Shown here: in pieces, positions 1 to 8,809 of the stretch
How positions within the stretch are numbered: the stretch's first letter is position 1
Layout: each line of letters starts with the position of its first letter
Assembly (NCBI RefSeq): GCF_004802635.2
Contig: NZ_CP046052.1
Location: forward strand, 3,387,501 to 3,451,500
Direction: 5' to 3'
DNA: 64,000 bases
Source of the DNA: Methylocystis heyeri
GTDB taxonomy: Bacteria > Pseudomonadota > Alphaproteobacteria > Rhizobiales > Beijerinckiaceae
Notes under the pieces: generated by a model
What the model was told of the DNA's origin: nothing
What the model saw: only the letters and a program-made list of their open reading frames with translations
Databases searched by the model: none
Position numbers and translations under genes: made by a program

Positions 1-199
1 GGCCCCGGACTGGGCAGGAGCCGGATAAAACGAACCGGAAAACAAGGCCCCGACCGTCGATGACGGGCGGCGCCTTATTCCGCCCAACCCAGGGAGGCTG
101 GAAGGGGAGCAGGGCGCCGGGCGGTTTCTGCGCCAGTCGTCGCCTTTGGGAACTGGCGTAACGGCCCACGAACGGATAAGCCGTTCCCGTCTTTTCTGG
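1..199. other. Unassigned left edge with two hairpins
   Basis: No convincing coding frame or known RNA is seen here. Two inverted repeats stand out: CGCCAGT (131-137) pairing with ACTGGCG (152-158), and GAACGG (170-175) pairing with CCGTTC (181-186), the latter followed by a short T-rich run. They could be the 3' end or terminator of a transcript entering from the left, but I could not match them to RNase P, SRP, tmRNA or a riboswitch. Confidence 0.3.
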
Positions 200-913
200 A
201 TGGCGCCCATGATCACGCTCTATTGCTTTCGCCCCGCTCCCGGCCTGCCCGATCTCAGCCCCTTCGTCGTCAAGGCGATGACGCTGCTAAAGCTCGCGGG
301 GCTGGAATATGAGCTGAACGACAAGGGTTACGCGCGCGCTCCCAAGGGTAAGCTTCCCTATATCGACGACGAAGGGGTCATCGTCGCCGATTCGACCTTC
401 ATCCGCTGGCATATCGAAGAGACCAGCGGCTTCGACTTCGACGCGCATCTCTCGCCCGAACAGAAAGCCGCTGGCTGGGCGGTCGAAAAAATGTGCGAGG
501 AGCACCTCTATTGGCTGATCGTCCGCGACCGCTGGATGGACGAAGCCAATTTCGAGCGGGGTCCAGGCAGGATCTTCGACCGGGTTCCCGCGCCCGCGCG
601 GGCCCTCGTCAAGCGGATGATACGCGGCAAGGTGAAGAAAAGCCTTCATCTTCAGGGCCTGGGCAGGCACAGCGCCGAGGAGGCCGCGCGGCTCGGGGTC
701 AGGGACATCGAGACCCTTGCGACGCTGCTCGGCGACAAGCCCTATCTCTTTGGCGAGGACCCCTGCGGAGCGGACGCCACTGTTTTCGCCTTCATCGCAG
801 CCACGCTCTCGCCGTCCTGGGAGTCGCCGATACGCGACGCCGCCGTCGCCGCCTCCAATCTCGTCGCCTATCGCGACCGGCTCATGAACCGCTTCTTCGG
901 CGATATGGCGTAG
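200..913 (+). CDS. Glutathione S-transferase family protein (metaxin/FAXC-like)
   Basis: This 237-residue protein has an N-terminal thioredoxin-like half (ITLYCF near residue 5, then SPFVVKAMTLL and the PYIDD-type turn) and an all-helical C-terminal half. This is the layout of glutathione S-transferases of the metaxin/FAXC-like branch, where substrate and even glutathione use are usually unknown. Start codons at 200 and 209 are both possible, and neither has a clear Shine-Dalgarno. An upstream in-frame ATG at 146 would add a tail not expected in the family. The 3' end overlaps the convergent peptidase-like gene by 32 bases. The fold assignment is firm; a specific reaction is not. Confidence 0.8.
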   Translation: MAPMITLYCFRPAPGLPDLSPFVVKAMTLLKLAGLEYELNDKGYARAPKGKLPYIDDEGVIVADSTFIRWHIEETSGFDFDAHLSPEQKAAGWAVEKMCEEHLYWLIVRDRWMDEANFERGPGRIFDRVPAPARALVKRMIRGKVKKSLHLQGLGRHSAEEAARLGVRDIETLATLLGDKPYLFGEDPCGADATVFAFIAATLSPSWESPIRDAAVAASNLVAYRDRLMNRFFGDMA

Positions 914-1484
914 GTTCGTCGAGGAGCTGCGCGCGCAGGACGAAGGTCTGGCGATAGGCCAGCAGCGCTTTCTGCTCCCAATCGTCGCCGCCCAAAGAGA
1001 AATAATCGAAAGCGGCCCGGCTCGGGAAACGCCAGCTGTCAAAAAAGACGACCCGACGCGCGCCGATGCTCCGAACCGTGGTCCAATGATCCCAGGGATG
1101 GTCTATCCCTATGATGGCGGAGGTTTTTTCGCCTTTGTTCCTCGGCGCCGCATAATCCCGCAGGAAAGCGAAGAACAGTTCCGGGCTCTCGAAGCTCTTG
1201 CGCCGGGCCGGGCGGGTGAACCGCAACTCTTTGCGATGCTCGCGCCAGATCCAGTCCTTTGCGGTCGCAAGCAGCGAAGCCACGCCGCCGACTTCGGTGC
1301 CGGCATAGACGATGCGCGGAAAAAGACCGGGATTCCGGCGGCAGAGCTCCTTGAAAAGTTTCAGATCCTGAATTTCCGAATGGTCAAAAAGCAGCTTGCA
1401 GGCGTTCAGCACGGCGTAGATGGCGCACATGCCGTCGACATGACCCTGGCGTTCGGGCGCAGGAGACTTCTTCTTTCTGGTCAT
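882..1484 (-). CDS. Papain-like/C39-like cysteine peptidase-fold protein
   Basis: The product is 200 residues and cytoplasmic, with no signal peptide. It carries a Cys in an N-terminal helix (GMCAIYAVLNA, Cys20), a His in DHWTTV (His133) and an Asp in FFDSW (Asp149). That order and spacing is the Cys-His-Asp arrangement of papain-like folds such as C39 or BtrH-type peptidases, so a peptidase or acyl-transfer activity is inferred. The start at 1484 begins MTRKKKSP; the frame stays open further upstream but would run across the ndk terminator hairpin. It converges with and overlaps the GST-like gene. Substrate and partner are unknown. Confidence 0.7.
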   Translation of the reverse strand: MTRKKKSPAPERQGHVDGMCAIYAVLNACKLLFDHSEIQDLKLFKELCRRNPGLFPRIVYAGTEVGGVASLLATAKDWIWREHRKELRFTRPARRKSFESPELFFAFLRDYAAPRNKGEKTSAIIGIDHPWDHWTTVRSIGARRVVFFDSWRFPSRAAFDYFSLGGDDWEQKALLAYRQTFVLRAQLLDEPTPYRRRSGS

Positions 1485-1493
1485 AGCGAAACC

Positions 1494-1529
1494 AAAAACC
1501 CGGCCGCACGGGACGCGCGACCGGGTTTT
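1494..1529 (-). terminator. Rho-independent terminator after ndk
   Basis: Read leftward, AAAACCCGG and CCGGGTTTT form a perfect 9-bp stem around a 17-nt loop and end in a run of five T. It sits 72 bases past the ndk stop codon and just before the start of the next leftward gene, so it should separate the two transcripts. Confidence 0.7.
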
Positions 1530-1600
1530 AAGGCTAGGACTCGTTGGCCGACCCGACAAGCGGCGGCGCAAAAAACTCGAGCTTTGCAGTTAAGCCGCGC

Positions 1601-2023
1601 TTAACCGACTATTTCGTTGCCCGAGAAAAACTGGGCGATTTCAACGACTGCCGTCTCGGGAGCGTCCGAACCGTGAACGGTGTTCTCGCCGACATTGAGC
1701 GCGAACTCCTTGCGGATCGTGCCTGGCGCGGCGTTGGCCGGATTGGTCGCGCCCATGACCTCGCGGTAGTGGGCGATGGCGTTTTCGCCTTCGAGCACCT
1801 GCACCACCACCGGCGCCGCGGTCATCTGCTCGACCAGCTCGCCGAAGAAGGGGCGCTCTTTATGCACGCCGTAGAAGGTCTCGGCCTGCTCGCGGGAGAG
1901 GCGGATGCGCTTCTGCGCGACGATGCGGAGCCCCGCCTTTTCGATCAGGGCGTTGACCGCGCCGGTGAGGTTGCGCCGCGTCGCATCGGGCTTGAGGATG
2001 GAGAAAGTGCGTTCGATCGCCAT
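1601..2023 (-). CDS. ndk: Nucleoside diphosphate kinase
   Basis: The enzyme transfers the gamma-phosphate of ATP to other nucleoside diphosphates through a phosphohistidine. The 140-residue product matches the normal family length. It begins [11 protein letters not shown] with the nucleotide-site lysine (Lys11), contains the [14 protein letters not shown] segment, and has the catalytic histidine in NTVHGSD at residue 117. It lies downstream of tpiA and ppk2 on the same strand. PPK2-type kinases also feed nucleotide pools, so the grouping is functionally sensible, although the 103-base gap to tpiA may hold a separate promoter. A strong hairpin terminator follows. Confidence 0.98.
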   Translation of the reverse strand: MAIERTFSILKPDATRRNLTGAVNALIEKAGLRIVAQKRIRLSREQAETFYGVHKERPFFGELVEQMTAAPVVVQVLEGENAIAHYREVMGATNPANAAPGTIRKEFALNVGENTVHGSDAPETAVVEIAQFFSGNEIVG

Positions 2024-2126
2024 GGGCGCGCCGTCTCATGTGTTGGAGTTTAGGAAAACAAAGGCGCCGCGCTTATAGCGGGCGGGGGATGCAGGGGCAA
2101 GGCGGCGCGAGACAGGCGCCTCGCCT

Positions 2127-2888
2127 TCACGCCCAGGCCGCCGCGATGGCCAGAAAATCGTCGGCGCGCAGGCTGGCGCCGCCGACCAGCGCGCCGTCGA
2201 CGTCGTCGACGCTCATCAACTCCCGCGCATTGGAGGGCTTCACCGAGCCGCCGTAGAGAATTCTGACCCCTGGGCCCTGGCCGGCTCCCAGCGCAGCCTC
2301 CAGCCGCTCCCGGGCGAAACCGTGCATCCGGGCGACGTCCTGCGGCGTCGGCGTAAGGCCGGTGCCGATGGCCCAGACCGGCTCATAGGCGAGAACGATC
2401 CGATTCGGCGCAAAGCCGGGCGGAACCGAGCCGGCGATCTGGGAGCCCACCACGTCCTCGGCCCTGCCGGCCTCGCGCTCCTGCCGGGTCTCCCCGACGC
2501 AGACGATGGGGGTCAATCCGGCGGCGAGGGCCGCCAGCGCCTTGGCCCGCACCAGCGCGTCGCTCTCGCCATGGTCGGCGCGACGCTCGCTGTGGCCTAT
2601 TATGACGAAGTTCGCCCCCGCGTCCGCGAGCATGGCGGCGGAAATATCGCCGGTATGGGCCCCGCTCGGCTCGCTATGGCAATCCTGCCCGCCGAGAAAG
2701 ACGCCCGCCGGCGCGGCGATCGCCGAAGCGGCGGCGAGCAGGGTCGCGGGCGGACACAGCAGCAGGTCGATTCTGGAGCGTGGCGCGCCGGCAAATCCGG
2801 CGGCGACCCGTTGGACCTCGGTCAGCGCTGCGCGCAAGCCGTTCATCTTCCAATTGCCGGCGAGCAGCGGGCGGCGGACGAATGTCAT
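2127..2888 (-). CDS. tpiA: Triosephosphate isomerase
   Basis: A TIM-barrel glycolytic enzyme interconverting dihydroxyacetone phosphate and glyceraldehyde 3-phosphate. The 253-residue product shows all active-site landmarks: GNWKMNG with Lys14, IIGHSERR with His99, and [11 protein letters not shown] with Glu169. The phosphate-binding ILYGGSV and GALVGGASL strands lie near the C-terminus. The start ATG at 2888 gives the expected [16 protein letters not shown] beginning. It sits between ppk2 and ndk on the same strand with a gap of about 100 bases on each side, so co-transcription is possible but not shown. Confidence 0.98.
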   Translation of the reverse strand: MTFVRRPLLAGNWKMNGLRAALTEVQRVAAGFAGAPRSRIDLLLCPPATLLAAASAIAAPAGVFLGGQDCHSEPSGAHTGDISAAMLADAGANFVIIGHSERRADHGESDALVRAKALAALAAGLTPIVCVGETRQEREAGRAEDVVGSQIAGSVPPGFAPNRIVLAYEPVWAIGTGLTPTPQDVARMHGFARERLEAALGAGQGPGVRILYGGSVKPSNARELMSVDDVDGALVGGASLRADDFLAIAAAWA

Positions 2889-3006
2889 TGAAACCCCGAA
2901 AAAACGAAAGCGCGGCTGTCGAGACGATCCATAATCAAGCTCCGGTTATTTTCCAATAGCCTGCCGCCTTGCGCGCAACCGGGCGCGTCCCTTCGCGAAA
3001 GGCCGC

Positions 3007-3996
3007 TCACCGGCTGCGTTTGCGTTTCTTGTCGAGATCGAGCGACTTGCCGAGGATGTGCTTGTCCCTTCCGATCACATGGGCGCTGGAGCCCACGATC
3101 AGGGGGTCCGGGCCGCGGATCAGGCGATGATCCTTGTTCGGATATTCCAGCGCAGACAGAAAGTGCTGCATGCAGTTGAGCCGCGCGCGTTTCTTGTCGT
3201 CGGATTTGATCACTGCCCAGGGCGCGTCGGCGGTGTCGGTGAAGAAGAACATCGCCTCTTTGGCCTCTGTGTAGTCGTCCCATTTGTCGATCGAGGCCCG
3301 GTCTATGGGAGAGAGCTTCCACTGCTTCAGCGGATCGGTCTGCCGGGCCCTGAAGCGCCGCACCTGCTCCTCGCGGGTGACCGAGAACCAATATTTGAAC
3401 AGCCTTATGCCCGAACTGACGAACATGCGTTCCAGTTCCGGGCATTGCCGCATGAAGTCGAGATATTCGTTGGGGGTGCAGAAATTCATCACCCGCTCGA
3501 CGCCGGCGCGGTTGTACCAGGAGCGGTCGAAGAAGACGATTTCGCCGGCCGCCGGCAGATGCTCGACGTAGCGCTGGAAATACCACTGGGTGCGTTCGCG
3601 TTCGGAGGGCTTTTCGAGCGCCACCACGCGAGCCCCGCGCGGATTGAGATGCTCCATGAAGCGTTTGATCGTGCCGCCCTTGCCGGCGGCGTCGCGGCCC
3701 TCGAACAGAACGACGATGCGCTGGCCGGTCTCCTTCGCCCAGTTCTGGGCTTTCAGCAGCTCGACCTGCAAAGGGAGCATATGCTCGAGGTAGAATTTTT
3801 CGCCGAGGCGAGACGAATAGGGAAACTCTCCGGTTTCGAAAGCCTGACGGATGGCCTCGGAATCCGCACGCCGCATGTGGCGGCGCCGTTCGGCCTCGGG
3901 CTGGTCTTCAGGAGAGGCGGAAACCACCTCGGGGGCGGCCGCCGGCTGCCCGGCGGAAAGCGCCGACTCCGCCGCCTTATCGAGAATCTCGTTCAT
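3007..3996 (-). CDS. ppk2: Polyphosphate kinase 2
   Basis: PPK2 enzymes move phosphate between polyphosphate and nucleotides. The 329-residue product has the Walker A motif GRDAAGKGG, the Walker B/lid segment FFDRSWYNRAG, and the family signatures NPRGARVVALEKPSERE and QWKLSPIDRAS. A roughly 70-residue charged N-terminal extension precedes the core, as in many alphaproteobacterial one-domain PPK2 proteins. The preference for ADP or GDP cannot be read from these motifs. The gene is divergent from ppiD across a 328-base intergenic region, and tpiA and ndk follow on the same strand. Confidence 0.95.
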   Translation of the reverse strand: MNEILDKAAESALSAGQPAAAPEVVSASPEDQPEAERRRHMRRADSEAIRQAFETGEFPYSSRLGEKFYLEHMLPLQVELLKAQNWAKETGQRIVVLFEGRDAAGKGGTIKRFMEHLNPRGARVVALEKPSERERTQWYFQRYVEHLPAAGEIVFFDRSWYNRAGVERVMNFCTPNEYLDFMRQCPELERMFVSSGIRLFKYWFSVTREEQVRRFRARQTDPLKQWKLSPIDRASIDKWDDYTEAKEAMFFFTDTADAPWAVIKSDDKKRARLNCMQHFLSALEYPNKDHRLIRGPDPLIVGSSAHVIGRDKHILGKSLDLDKKRKRSR

Positions 3997-4237
3997 TTTT
4001 CCTCATGGCCTTTCAGAAACAGGAGGCCGGCGCCCGGCAAATCCGCCAAATCTCAAATTACCGCGTCAAAGGCGGCAAGTGCGCAAATCGCCGCGGACCC
4101 GGCCGAAGACGCGCGGCCGCCCCGGAAAAGCGATTTCGCCGGAAGTCCGCCCGCCCCCCGAACGCCGCCGCCCGGCGGCTGAAAGGCCGACAATCCCGGA
4201 CTTGCGCGAAGGTTCCCCGTTCCGGGCCCTTCGCCAA

Positions 4238-4266
4238 TTGCAACATAGGCCCGCCATCCCTATAGT
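4238..4266 (+). promoter_or_regulatory. Sigma70-type promoter for ppiD-trpE
   Basis: TTGCAA (4238-4243) and TATAGT (4261-4266) are separated by exactly 17 bases, close to the housekeeping consensus, and lie 58 bases before the ppiD start. It is the best-formed promoter seen in the 328-base divergent region (3997-4324), which otherwise holds no gene. Confidence 0.65.
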
Positions 4267-4324
4267 CCCGCGCCAAAAAGGGGCGGGAGGCGCCCCATTG
4301 GTTTAAAAATCGAGGAAACGGCAC

Positions 4325-6232
4325 ATGCTCGAGGGGCTTCGCGTCGCGTCGCAAAACTGGATCGGACGCGCCATCATGGGCGTCGTCATGGGCTTCATCG
4401 TGATCAGCTTCGCGGTCTGGGGCATCGGCGACGTGTTTCGCGGCTTTTCCTCCCAGCGCCTGGTGAAGATCGGGGGCGGCGAGGTCACGGTGGAGGCGTT
4501 CCGCTCCGCCTATCAGAACGAGCTGCGCCGCCTTCAGCAACGCCTGCGCCGCGCCATCACCAATGAGGAGGCCCGGCGCGCCGGTCTCGACCAGCAGGTT
4601 CTCGACCGCCTGATCACCGATGTCGCCCTCGACCAGAGGGCGCGCAGCCTCGGCCTCGCGATCAGCGAAGAGGACACCCAGCGCCTGCTGAAGGCCGAGA
4701 AGGTCTTCCAGGGTCCCGGCGGCCAGTTCGACGCCGACCGTTTCAAGCAGATCGTGCGCGACGCCGGCTTCAGCGAACGCAGCTTCGTCAACGACCAGAA
4801 AGGCGCTTACCTGCGCAAGGAGATCACCGACGTCGTGACCGCGGGGCTGGAGCCGCCGCCCGTCATGCTGGAGGCGATCTTCCGCTTCCGCAACGAGACG
4901 CGCGCCGTCGACACGATCCTGCTGCCCCCCTCGGCGGCCGGCGCCGTGGCCCCTCCGACCGAGGACGAAATCAAGAAATATTACGCAGACCACGAGGGAG
5001 CCTTTCGCGCCCGGGAATATCGCAAACTGACCACGCTCGCGGCGACGCCGGCCGCGCTGGCCAAGCCCGCCGAAGTGGCGGATGACGAGGTCCGCAAGCT
5101 CTATGACGAGGTGAAGAGCCAGCGCTACGGCGCGCCGGAGAAGCGCGAGGTCGGACAGATCGTGTTCAAGACCGAGGCGGAGGCCAAGGACGCGCTGACG
5201 CGCCTCAAGGGCGGACTCGACTTCAGCGCACTCGCATCCGAACGCAAGCTCAATCCCAAGGACGTCGATCTCGGCCTCGTCTACGAGCGAGATTTCGGCG
5301 ACCCCAAGGTCGGCGCCGCCGTATTCGCCCTTCCCGCGCCCGGCTTCGCCGGCCCGACAGCCACGCCTTTCGGTTTCGTAGTGTCCCAGATCCGCAAGAT
5401 CCAGCCGGCGGTCTTCTCCAAGAGCTTCGATCAGGCCCAGAGCGAGCTGCGCAAGGAAATCGCGGCCCGCAAGGCCGCTCCCGAAGTGCGCCGCATCCAC
5501 GACGCCATCGAGGATCAGCGCAGCGCCGGCAAGAGCCTCGCCGAGACCGCCAAGGCGGTGGGCGTCGAGATCCGGGAGCTCGAGCCGGTCGACGACCAGG
5601 GCCGGGGCAAGAACGGGACAGCCGTAGCCGACCTGCCCGGCGGAGCGGATCTGCTCAAGGCCGCTTTCGCCTCCGACAAGGGCGTCGACAACGAGGCGGT
5701 CTCCGTCCGCGACGGCGGCTATGTCTGGTTCGAAGTCGCCGACATCGAACAGGCCCGTCAGCAGAGCTTCGACGAGGTCAAGGCGCAGGTCGAATCGAAG
5801 ATGCGCAAGGACGCCGAGGAAAAGGCGCTCGCGGCCAAGGCCAATGAACTCGTCGAGCAATTGCGGGGCGGAAAACCGATCGACAATCTTTCCGGCGAGC
5901 TCGGCCTGCAGGTGAAGCGCGTCGCCGACCTCAAGCGCGCCAACCGGCCGGATTTCCCCGCCTCGACGATCATCCAGTTCTTCGAGGTCCCGCTCCACGG
6001 CGCCGGGAGCGTCGCCGTCGACGGCGGACAGCTCGTTTTCGTGGCCGCGGAGTCCACCCTGCCGAAATTCGACGCCTCCTCGCCCGAGGTTCTCGCGATC
6101 GCCGAACAGCTCCGGCCGGCGCTGCAGAACGACCTGCTCGAGCAATATGTCGGGGGGCTCGAAAAGGCTATGAACGTCCAGATCAACCAGAAGGCGCTCG
6201 AAGCCGCATTGGGCGGAGAGGGGGAAAAGTGA
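4325..6232 (+). CDS. ppiD: Periplasmic peptidyl-prolyl isomerase/chaperone PpiD
   Basis: This 635-residue inner-membrane-anchored folding factor assists newly exported outer-membrane and periplasmic proteins. A cytoplasmic stub of about 15 residues is followed by one transmembrane helix (about 15-40, MGFIVISFAVWGIGDVF). Next come a SurA-like N-terminal chaperone region rich in charged helices (about 40-180) and a parvulin-type PPIC domain (about 265-365, including DFSALASERKLNPKDVDLG). A long helical C-terminal region ends the protein. GAGGAAA lies before the ATG. Its TGA overlaps the GTG of trpE (GTGA), so the two are translationally coupled, an arrangement found in several alphaproteobacteria. 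Confidence 0.93.
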   Translation: MLEGLRVASQNWIGRAIMGVVMGFIVISFAVWGIGDVFRGFSSQRLVKIGGGEVTVEAFRSAYQNELRRLQQRLRRAITNEEARRAGLDQQVLDRLITDVALDQRARSLGLAISEEDTQRLLKAEKVFQGPGGQFDADRFKQIVRDAGFSERSFVNDQKGAYLRKEITDVVTAGLEPPPVMLEAIFRFRNETRAVDTILLPPSAAGAVAPPTEDEIKKYYADHEGAFRAREYRKLTTLAATPAALAKPAEVADDEVRKLYDEVKSQRYGAPEKREVGQIVFKTEAEAKDALTRLKGGLDFSALASERKLNPKDVDLGLVYERDFGDPKVGAAVFALPAPGFAGPTATPFGFVVSQIRKIQPAVFSKSFDQAQSELRKEIAARKAAPEVRRIHDAIEDQRSAGKSLAETAKAVGVEIRELEPVDDQGRGKNGTAVADLPGGADLLKAAFASDKGVDNEAVSVRDGGYVWFEVADIEQARQQSFDEVKAQVESKMRKDAEEKALAAKANELVEQLRGGKPIDNLSGELGLQVKRVADLKRANRPDFPASTIIQFFEVPLHGAGSVAVDGGQLVFVAAESTLPKFDASSPEVLAIAEQLRPALQNDLLEQYVGGLEKAMNVQINQKALEAALGGEGEK

Positions 6233-7758
6233 CCCTCGAGGCGTGCGAACCGTCCTTTGAAGCATTCTCCGCGGATTACGAGGCGGGCCGCGCCTGCCTC
6301 GTTTCGGTCCGCCTCGTGGGCGATCTCGAAACTCCGGTTTCGGCCTATCTGAAACTTTCACGGGGAAGGAAGGGCAACGCCTTCCTGCTCGAATCGGTGG
6401 AAGGCGGCGCGGCGCGGGGCCGTTATTCGATGATCGGCGTCGACCCCGACGTGATTTTTCGCGTCCGCGGCGACAGGGCGGAAATCAACCGCACCGCGCT
6501 CGAAGACCTTTCCGCCTTCACGGCCTGCGCCCGGCCGCCTCTGGAAGCGCTACGCGATCTCATCGCCGAATCGGCGGCGCCCCAGCGCGAGGGCCTGCCC
6601 CCGATGGCGGCGGGCGTGTTCGGCTATCTCGGCTACGACATGGTCCGCCAGATGGAGCGTCTGGCGCCGGCCAAGGAAGACAAGATCGGCGCCCCCGATG
6701 CGATCCTGCTGCGGCCCACCGTCATGGTCGTGTTCGACAGCGTTAGGGACGAGCTTTGCCTGGTGACCCCGGTCCGCCCTCGCGCCGGCGTTTCCGCCCG
6801 GGCCGCCCATGAAGCCGCCCAGATCCGGCTGGAGCGCATCGCAGCCTCGCTCGAGCAGCCGCTCGACCACCGCGAGGCCGAAGCGGATGCGCTGCTGCAG
6901 GCGCAAAAGCCGATCTCGAACACGCCGCCCGGGCGCTTCCTCGAAATGGTCGACCGCGCCAAGGAATATATCCGCGCCGGGGATATTTTTCAGGTCGTGC
7001 TGTCGCAGCGCTTCACCGCGCCATTCACCCTGCCGGCGCTCGCGCTCTACCGCGCCCTGCGCCGAATCAACCCCGCCCCGTTTCTGTGCTTTCTCGATTT
7101 CGCCGATTTCCAGATCGTCTGCTCCAGCCCGGAGATTCTGGTCCGTCTCGCCGACGGCAAGGTCACGATACGGCCGATCGCGGGCACGCGCTGGCGCAGC
7201 CCCGACGCCGGGGAAGACAAGCGCCTCGAACGCGAGCTGCTCGCGGACGAAAAAGAGCGCGCTGAACATCTCATGCTGCTCGATCTCGGGCGCAACGACG
7301 TCGGCAGGGTCTCCCGCACCGGCACCGTGCGGGTCACGGACAGTTTCGCCATCGAACGCTACAGCCATGTCATGCACATCGTCTCGAACGTCGAGGGCGA
7401 GCTCGATCCGGCCCATGACTGCATCGACGCTCTGGCGGCCGGCTTTCCCGCGGGCACCGTCTCCGGGGCCCCGAAAGTGCGCGCAATGGAGATCATCGAC
7501 GAACTCGAAGTCGACAAGCGCGGCATTTACGGCGGCTGCATCGGTTATTTCGGCTCCGGCGGGCAGATGGACACCTGCATCGTGCTGCGCACCGCGGTCG
7601 TGAAGGACGGCCAGATGCATGTCCAGGCGGGCGCGGGCGTCGTCTACGACAGCGAACCCGCCGGCGAGCAGCGCGAGTGCGAGAACAAGGCCATGGCCCT
7701 GTTCAGGGCGGCCGAGGAAGCCGTGCGTTTCGCGACGCGCGCGCGCCGCGGCCAGTAG
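6229..7758 (+). CDS. trpE: Anthranilate synthase component I
   Basis: TrpE uses chorismate and ammonia from TrpG to make anthranilate, the first step of tryptophan synthesis. The 509-residue product has the N-terminal LLESVEGG element associated with tryptophan feedback binding. The chorismate-binding domain shows PIAGTRWRS, LMLLDLGRNDVGRV, FPAGTVSGAPK and GGCIGYF. Translation starts at a GTG that overlaps the ppiD stop by 4 nt, which argues for expression from the ppiD promoter and against a classical leader-peptide attenuator at this site. Its glutamine amidotransferase partner TrpG lies 1.8 kb downstream, after two unrelated genes. Confidence 0.97.
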   Translation: MTLEACEPSFEAFSADYEAGRACLVSVRLVGDLETPVSAYLKLSRGRKGNAFLLESVEGGAARGRYSMIGVDPDVIFRVRGDRAEINRTALEDLSAFTACARPPLEALRDLIAESAAPQREGLPPMAAGVFGYLGYDMVRQMERLAPAKEDKIGAPDAILLRPTVMVVFDSVRDELCLVTPVRPRAGVSARAAHEAAQIRLERIAASLEQPLDHREAEADALLQAQKPISNTPPGRFLEMVDRAKEYIRAGDIFQVVLSQRFTAPFTLPALALYRALRRINPAPFLCFLDFADFQIVCSSPEILVRLADGKVTIRPIAGTRWRSPDAGEDKRLERELLADEKERAEHLMLLDLGRNDVGRVSRTGTVRVTDSFAIERYSHVMHIVSNVEGELDPAHDCIDALAAGFPAGTVSGAPKVRAMEIIDELEVDKRGIYGGCIGYFGSGGQMDTCIVLRTAVVKDGQMHVQAGAGVVYDSEPAGEQRECENKAMALFRAAEEAVRFATRARRGQ

Positions 7759-7872
7759 GCGGCGAGCGTCGCGCCAGACCGAGGACTTGGAGCGCTTGCC
7801 GATCGCGAAAGCCCGCCGGCTCTTGCGATTGGAATACGCTCCGGCGACCGCGCGTGCGGCAAAGGAGCGCCG

Positions 7873-8523
7873 ATGGCGGATCCCATGAATTACGACGACG
7901 CCGACGATCCCTACAAAGCCATCCGGGTCGGCGATCCGGGGGGCGCGGGCGAAGGCGCCAAATGGGGCCGTCTCCTCACCCGCTTCATGCGCGTGATGGC
8001 GGTGTTCTGGCTGCTCCAGGGCCTGCTGCAATGGCAGGCGATCCTGGCCGCGAAAACCCCGATCTTCGACGCCATGCCGCAGAGCGCGGCGCTGGCGGTC
8101 ATTCTCTTCAGCGTCCTCGATCTCGTCGCCGGCGTGGGGCTTTGGCTCGCGACGCCCTGGGGCGGCGTCCTGTGGCTCCTGATCGCGAGCGCCCAGATCT
8201 TCGTCGCCGCCAGCATGCCGCGCTTCTTTGCAGGCGGCTATTGGCTGATCGGCGTCAATCTGGTGCTGATCGTGCTCTATTTCGCCCTGACCTTCGAAGC
8301 GGGCCGCGATTTCGAAACGCAAAACATGATCGACCGCCGGCGCAGACGAAAAGGCGCCGGCCAGGGCGCGCCGGCGGAGCTGGGCGGGGCGTCCGAGGCC
8401 GGTGCGGAAGCGCCCGCCGCGCCCCCGCCTGCTTCGGCGAAGGGCAAAACCGCCGTTGGATCGGCCGATCCGGCGCGCCATTCTCCCGCCGCCGCCGCAA
8501 AGGGCGGCAAGCTTTCGCGCTGA
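7873..8523 (+). CDS. DUF6163 family four-helix membrane protein
   Basis: The 216-residue product has four predicted membrane helices at about 38-58, 72-93, 96-116 and 120-140. A hydrophilic Ala/Pro/Lys-rich tail follows after an arginine cluster at about 154-160. GGAG lies at a good distance before the ATG at 7873. Family DUF6163 has no known biochemical role, but it often accompanies ldtR in Rhizobiales, as it does here 286 bases upstream of that gene. A part in envelope or osmotic homeostasis is an inference from that pairing only. Confidence 0.8.
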   Translation: MADPMNYDDADDPYKAIRVGDPGGAGEGAKWGRLLTRFMRVMAVFWLLQGLLQWQAILAAKTPIFDAMPQSAALAVILFSVLDLVAGVGLWLATPWGGVLWLLIASAQIFVAASMPRFFAGGYWLIGVNLVLIVLYFALTFEAGRDFETQNMIDRRRRRKGAGQGAPAELGGASEAGAEAPAAPPPASAKGKTAVGSADPARHSPAAAAKGGKLSR

Positions 8524-8623
8524 CGGGCGCCCTCGGGTGTCCGGGGGACGATTTCCCCCGCAGCTCGCGATCCGCGACCGGCCCTGAAGGGCGGTGGACA
8601 GGCGGATCGGGGCTGCGATGGTT

Positions 8624-8648
8624 AAGCGATTTTTAGAGTAAATCGCTT
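8624..8648. promoter_or_regulatory. Candidate operator upstream of ldtR
   Basis: AAGCGATTT and AAATCGCTT form a perfect 9-bp inverted repeat around a 7-base centre. It lies in the 286-base region 8524-8809, which has no gene and is visibly more AT-rich than its surroundings, about 160 bases before ldtR. Its size suits a dimeric winged-helix regulator such as LdtR itself, but no binding data are available. No clear -35/-10 pair was fixed. Confidence 0.45.
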
Positions 8649-8809
8649 GTTTAAATTCACCCTCGATTCACTGCAATGCGAGCGTTTCTGGTAAACGACG
8701 GATTCAGCCTGTTACTTAAACTGGTTTTCATTCGAACCCGCTAAATTCTCCTAATGAACGCCAATCAATAGATGCTTCAACGTATCTTTGGAATAGACGG
8801 AGAGGACGC

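Noticed and set aside
1-199. Possible RNase P RNA, SRP RNA or cobalamin riboswitch
   Set aside because: The conserved cores of these RNAs are not present on either strand.
4058-6361. Long leftward open frame of 767 codons opposite ppiD
   Set aside because: It mirrors the codon pattern of ppiD on the other strand, is full of His/Arg/Gly/Leu runs, has no domain and ends beyond both edges of ppiD.
6550-8481. Leftward open frame of 643 codons opposite trpE and the DUF6163 gene
   Set aside because: It spans two well-supported genes on the other strand and has antisense-type composition.
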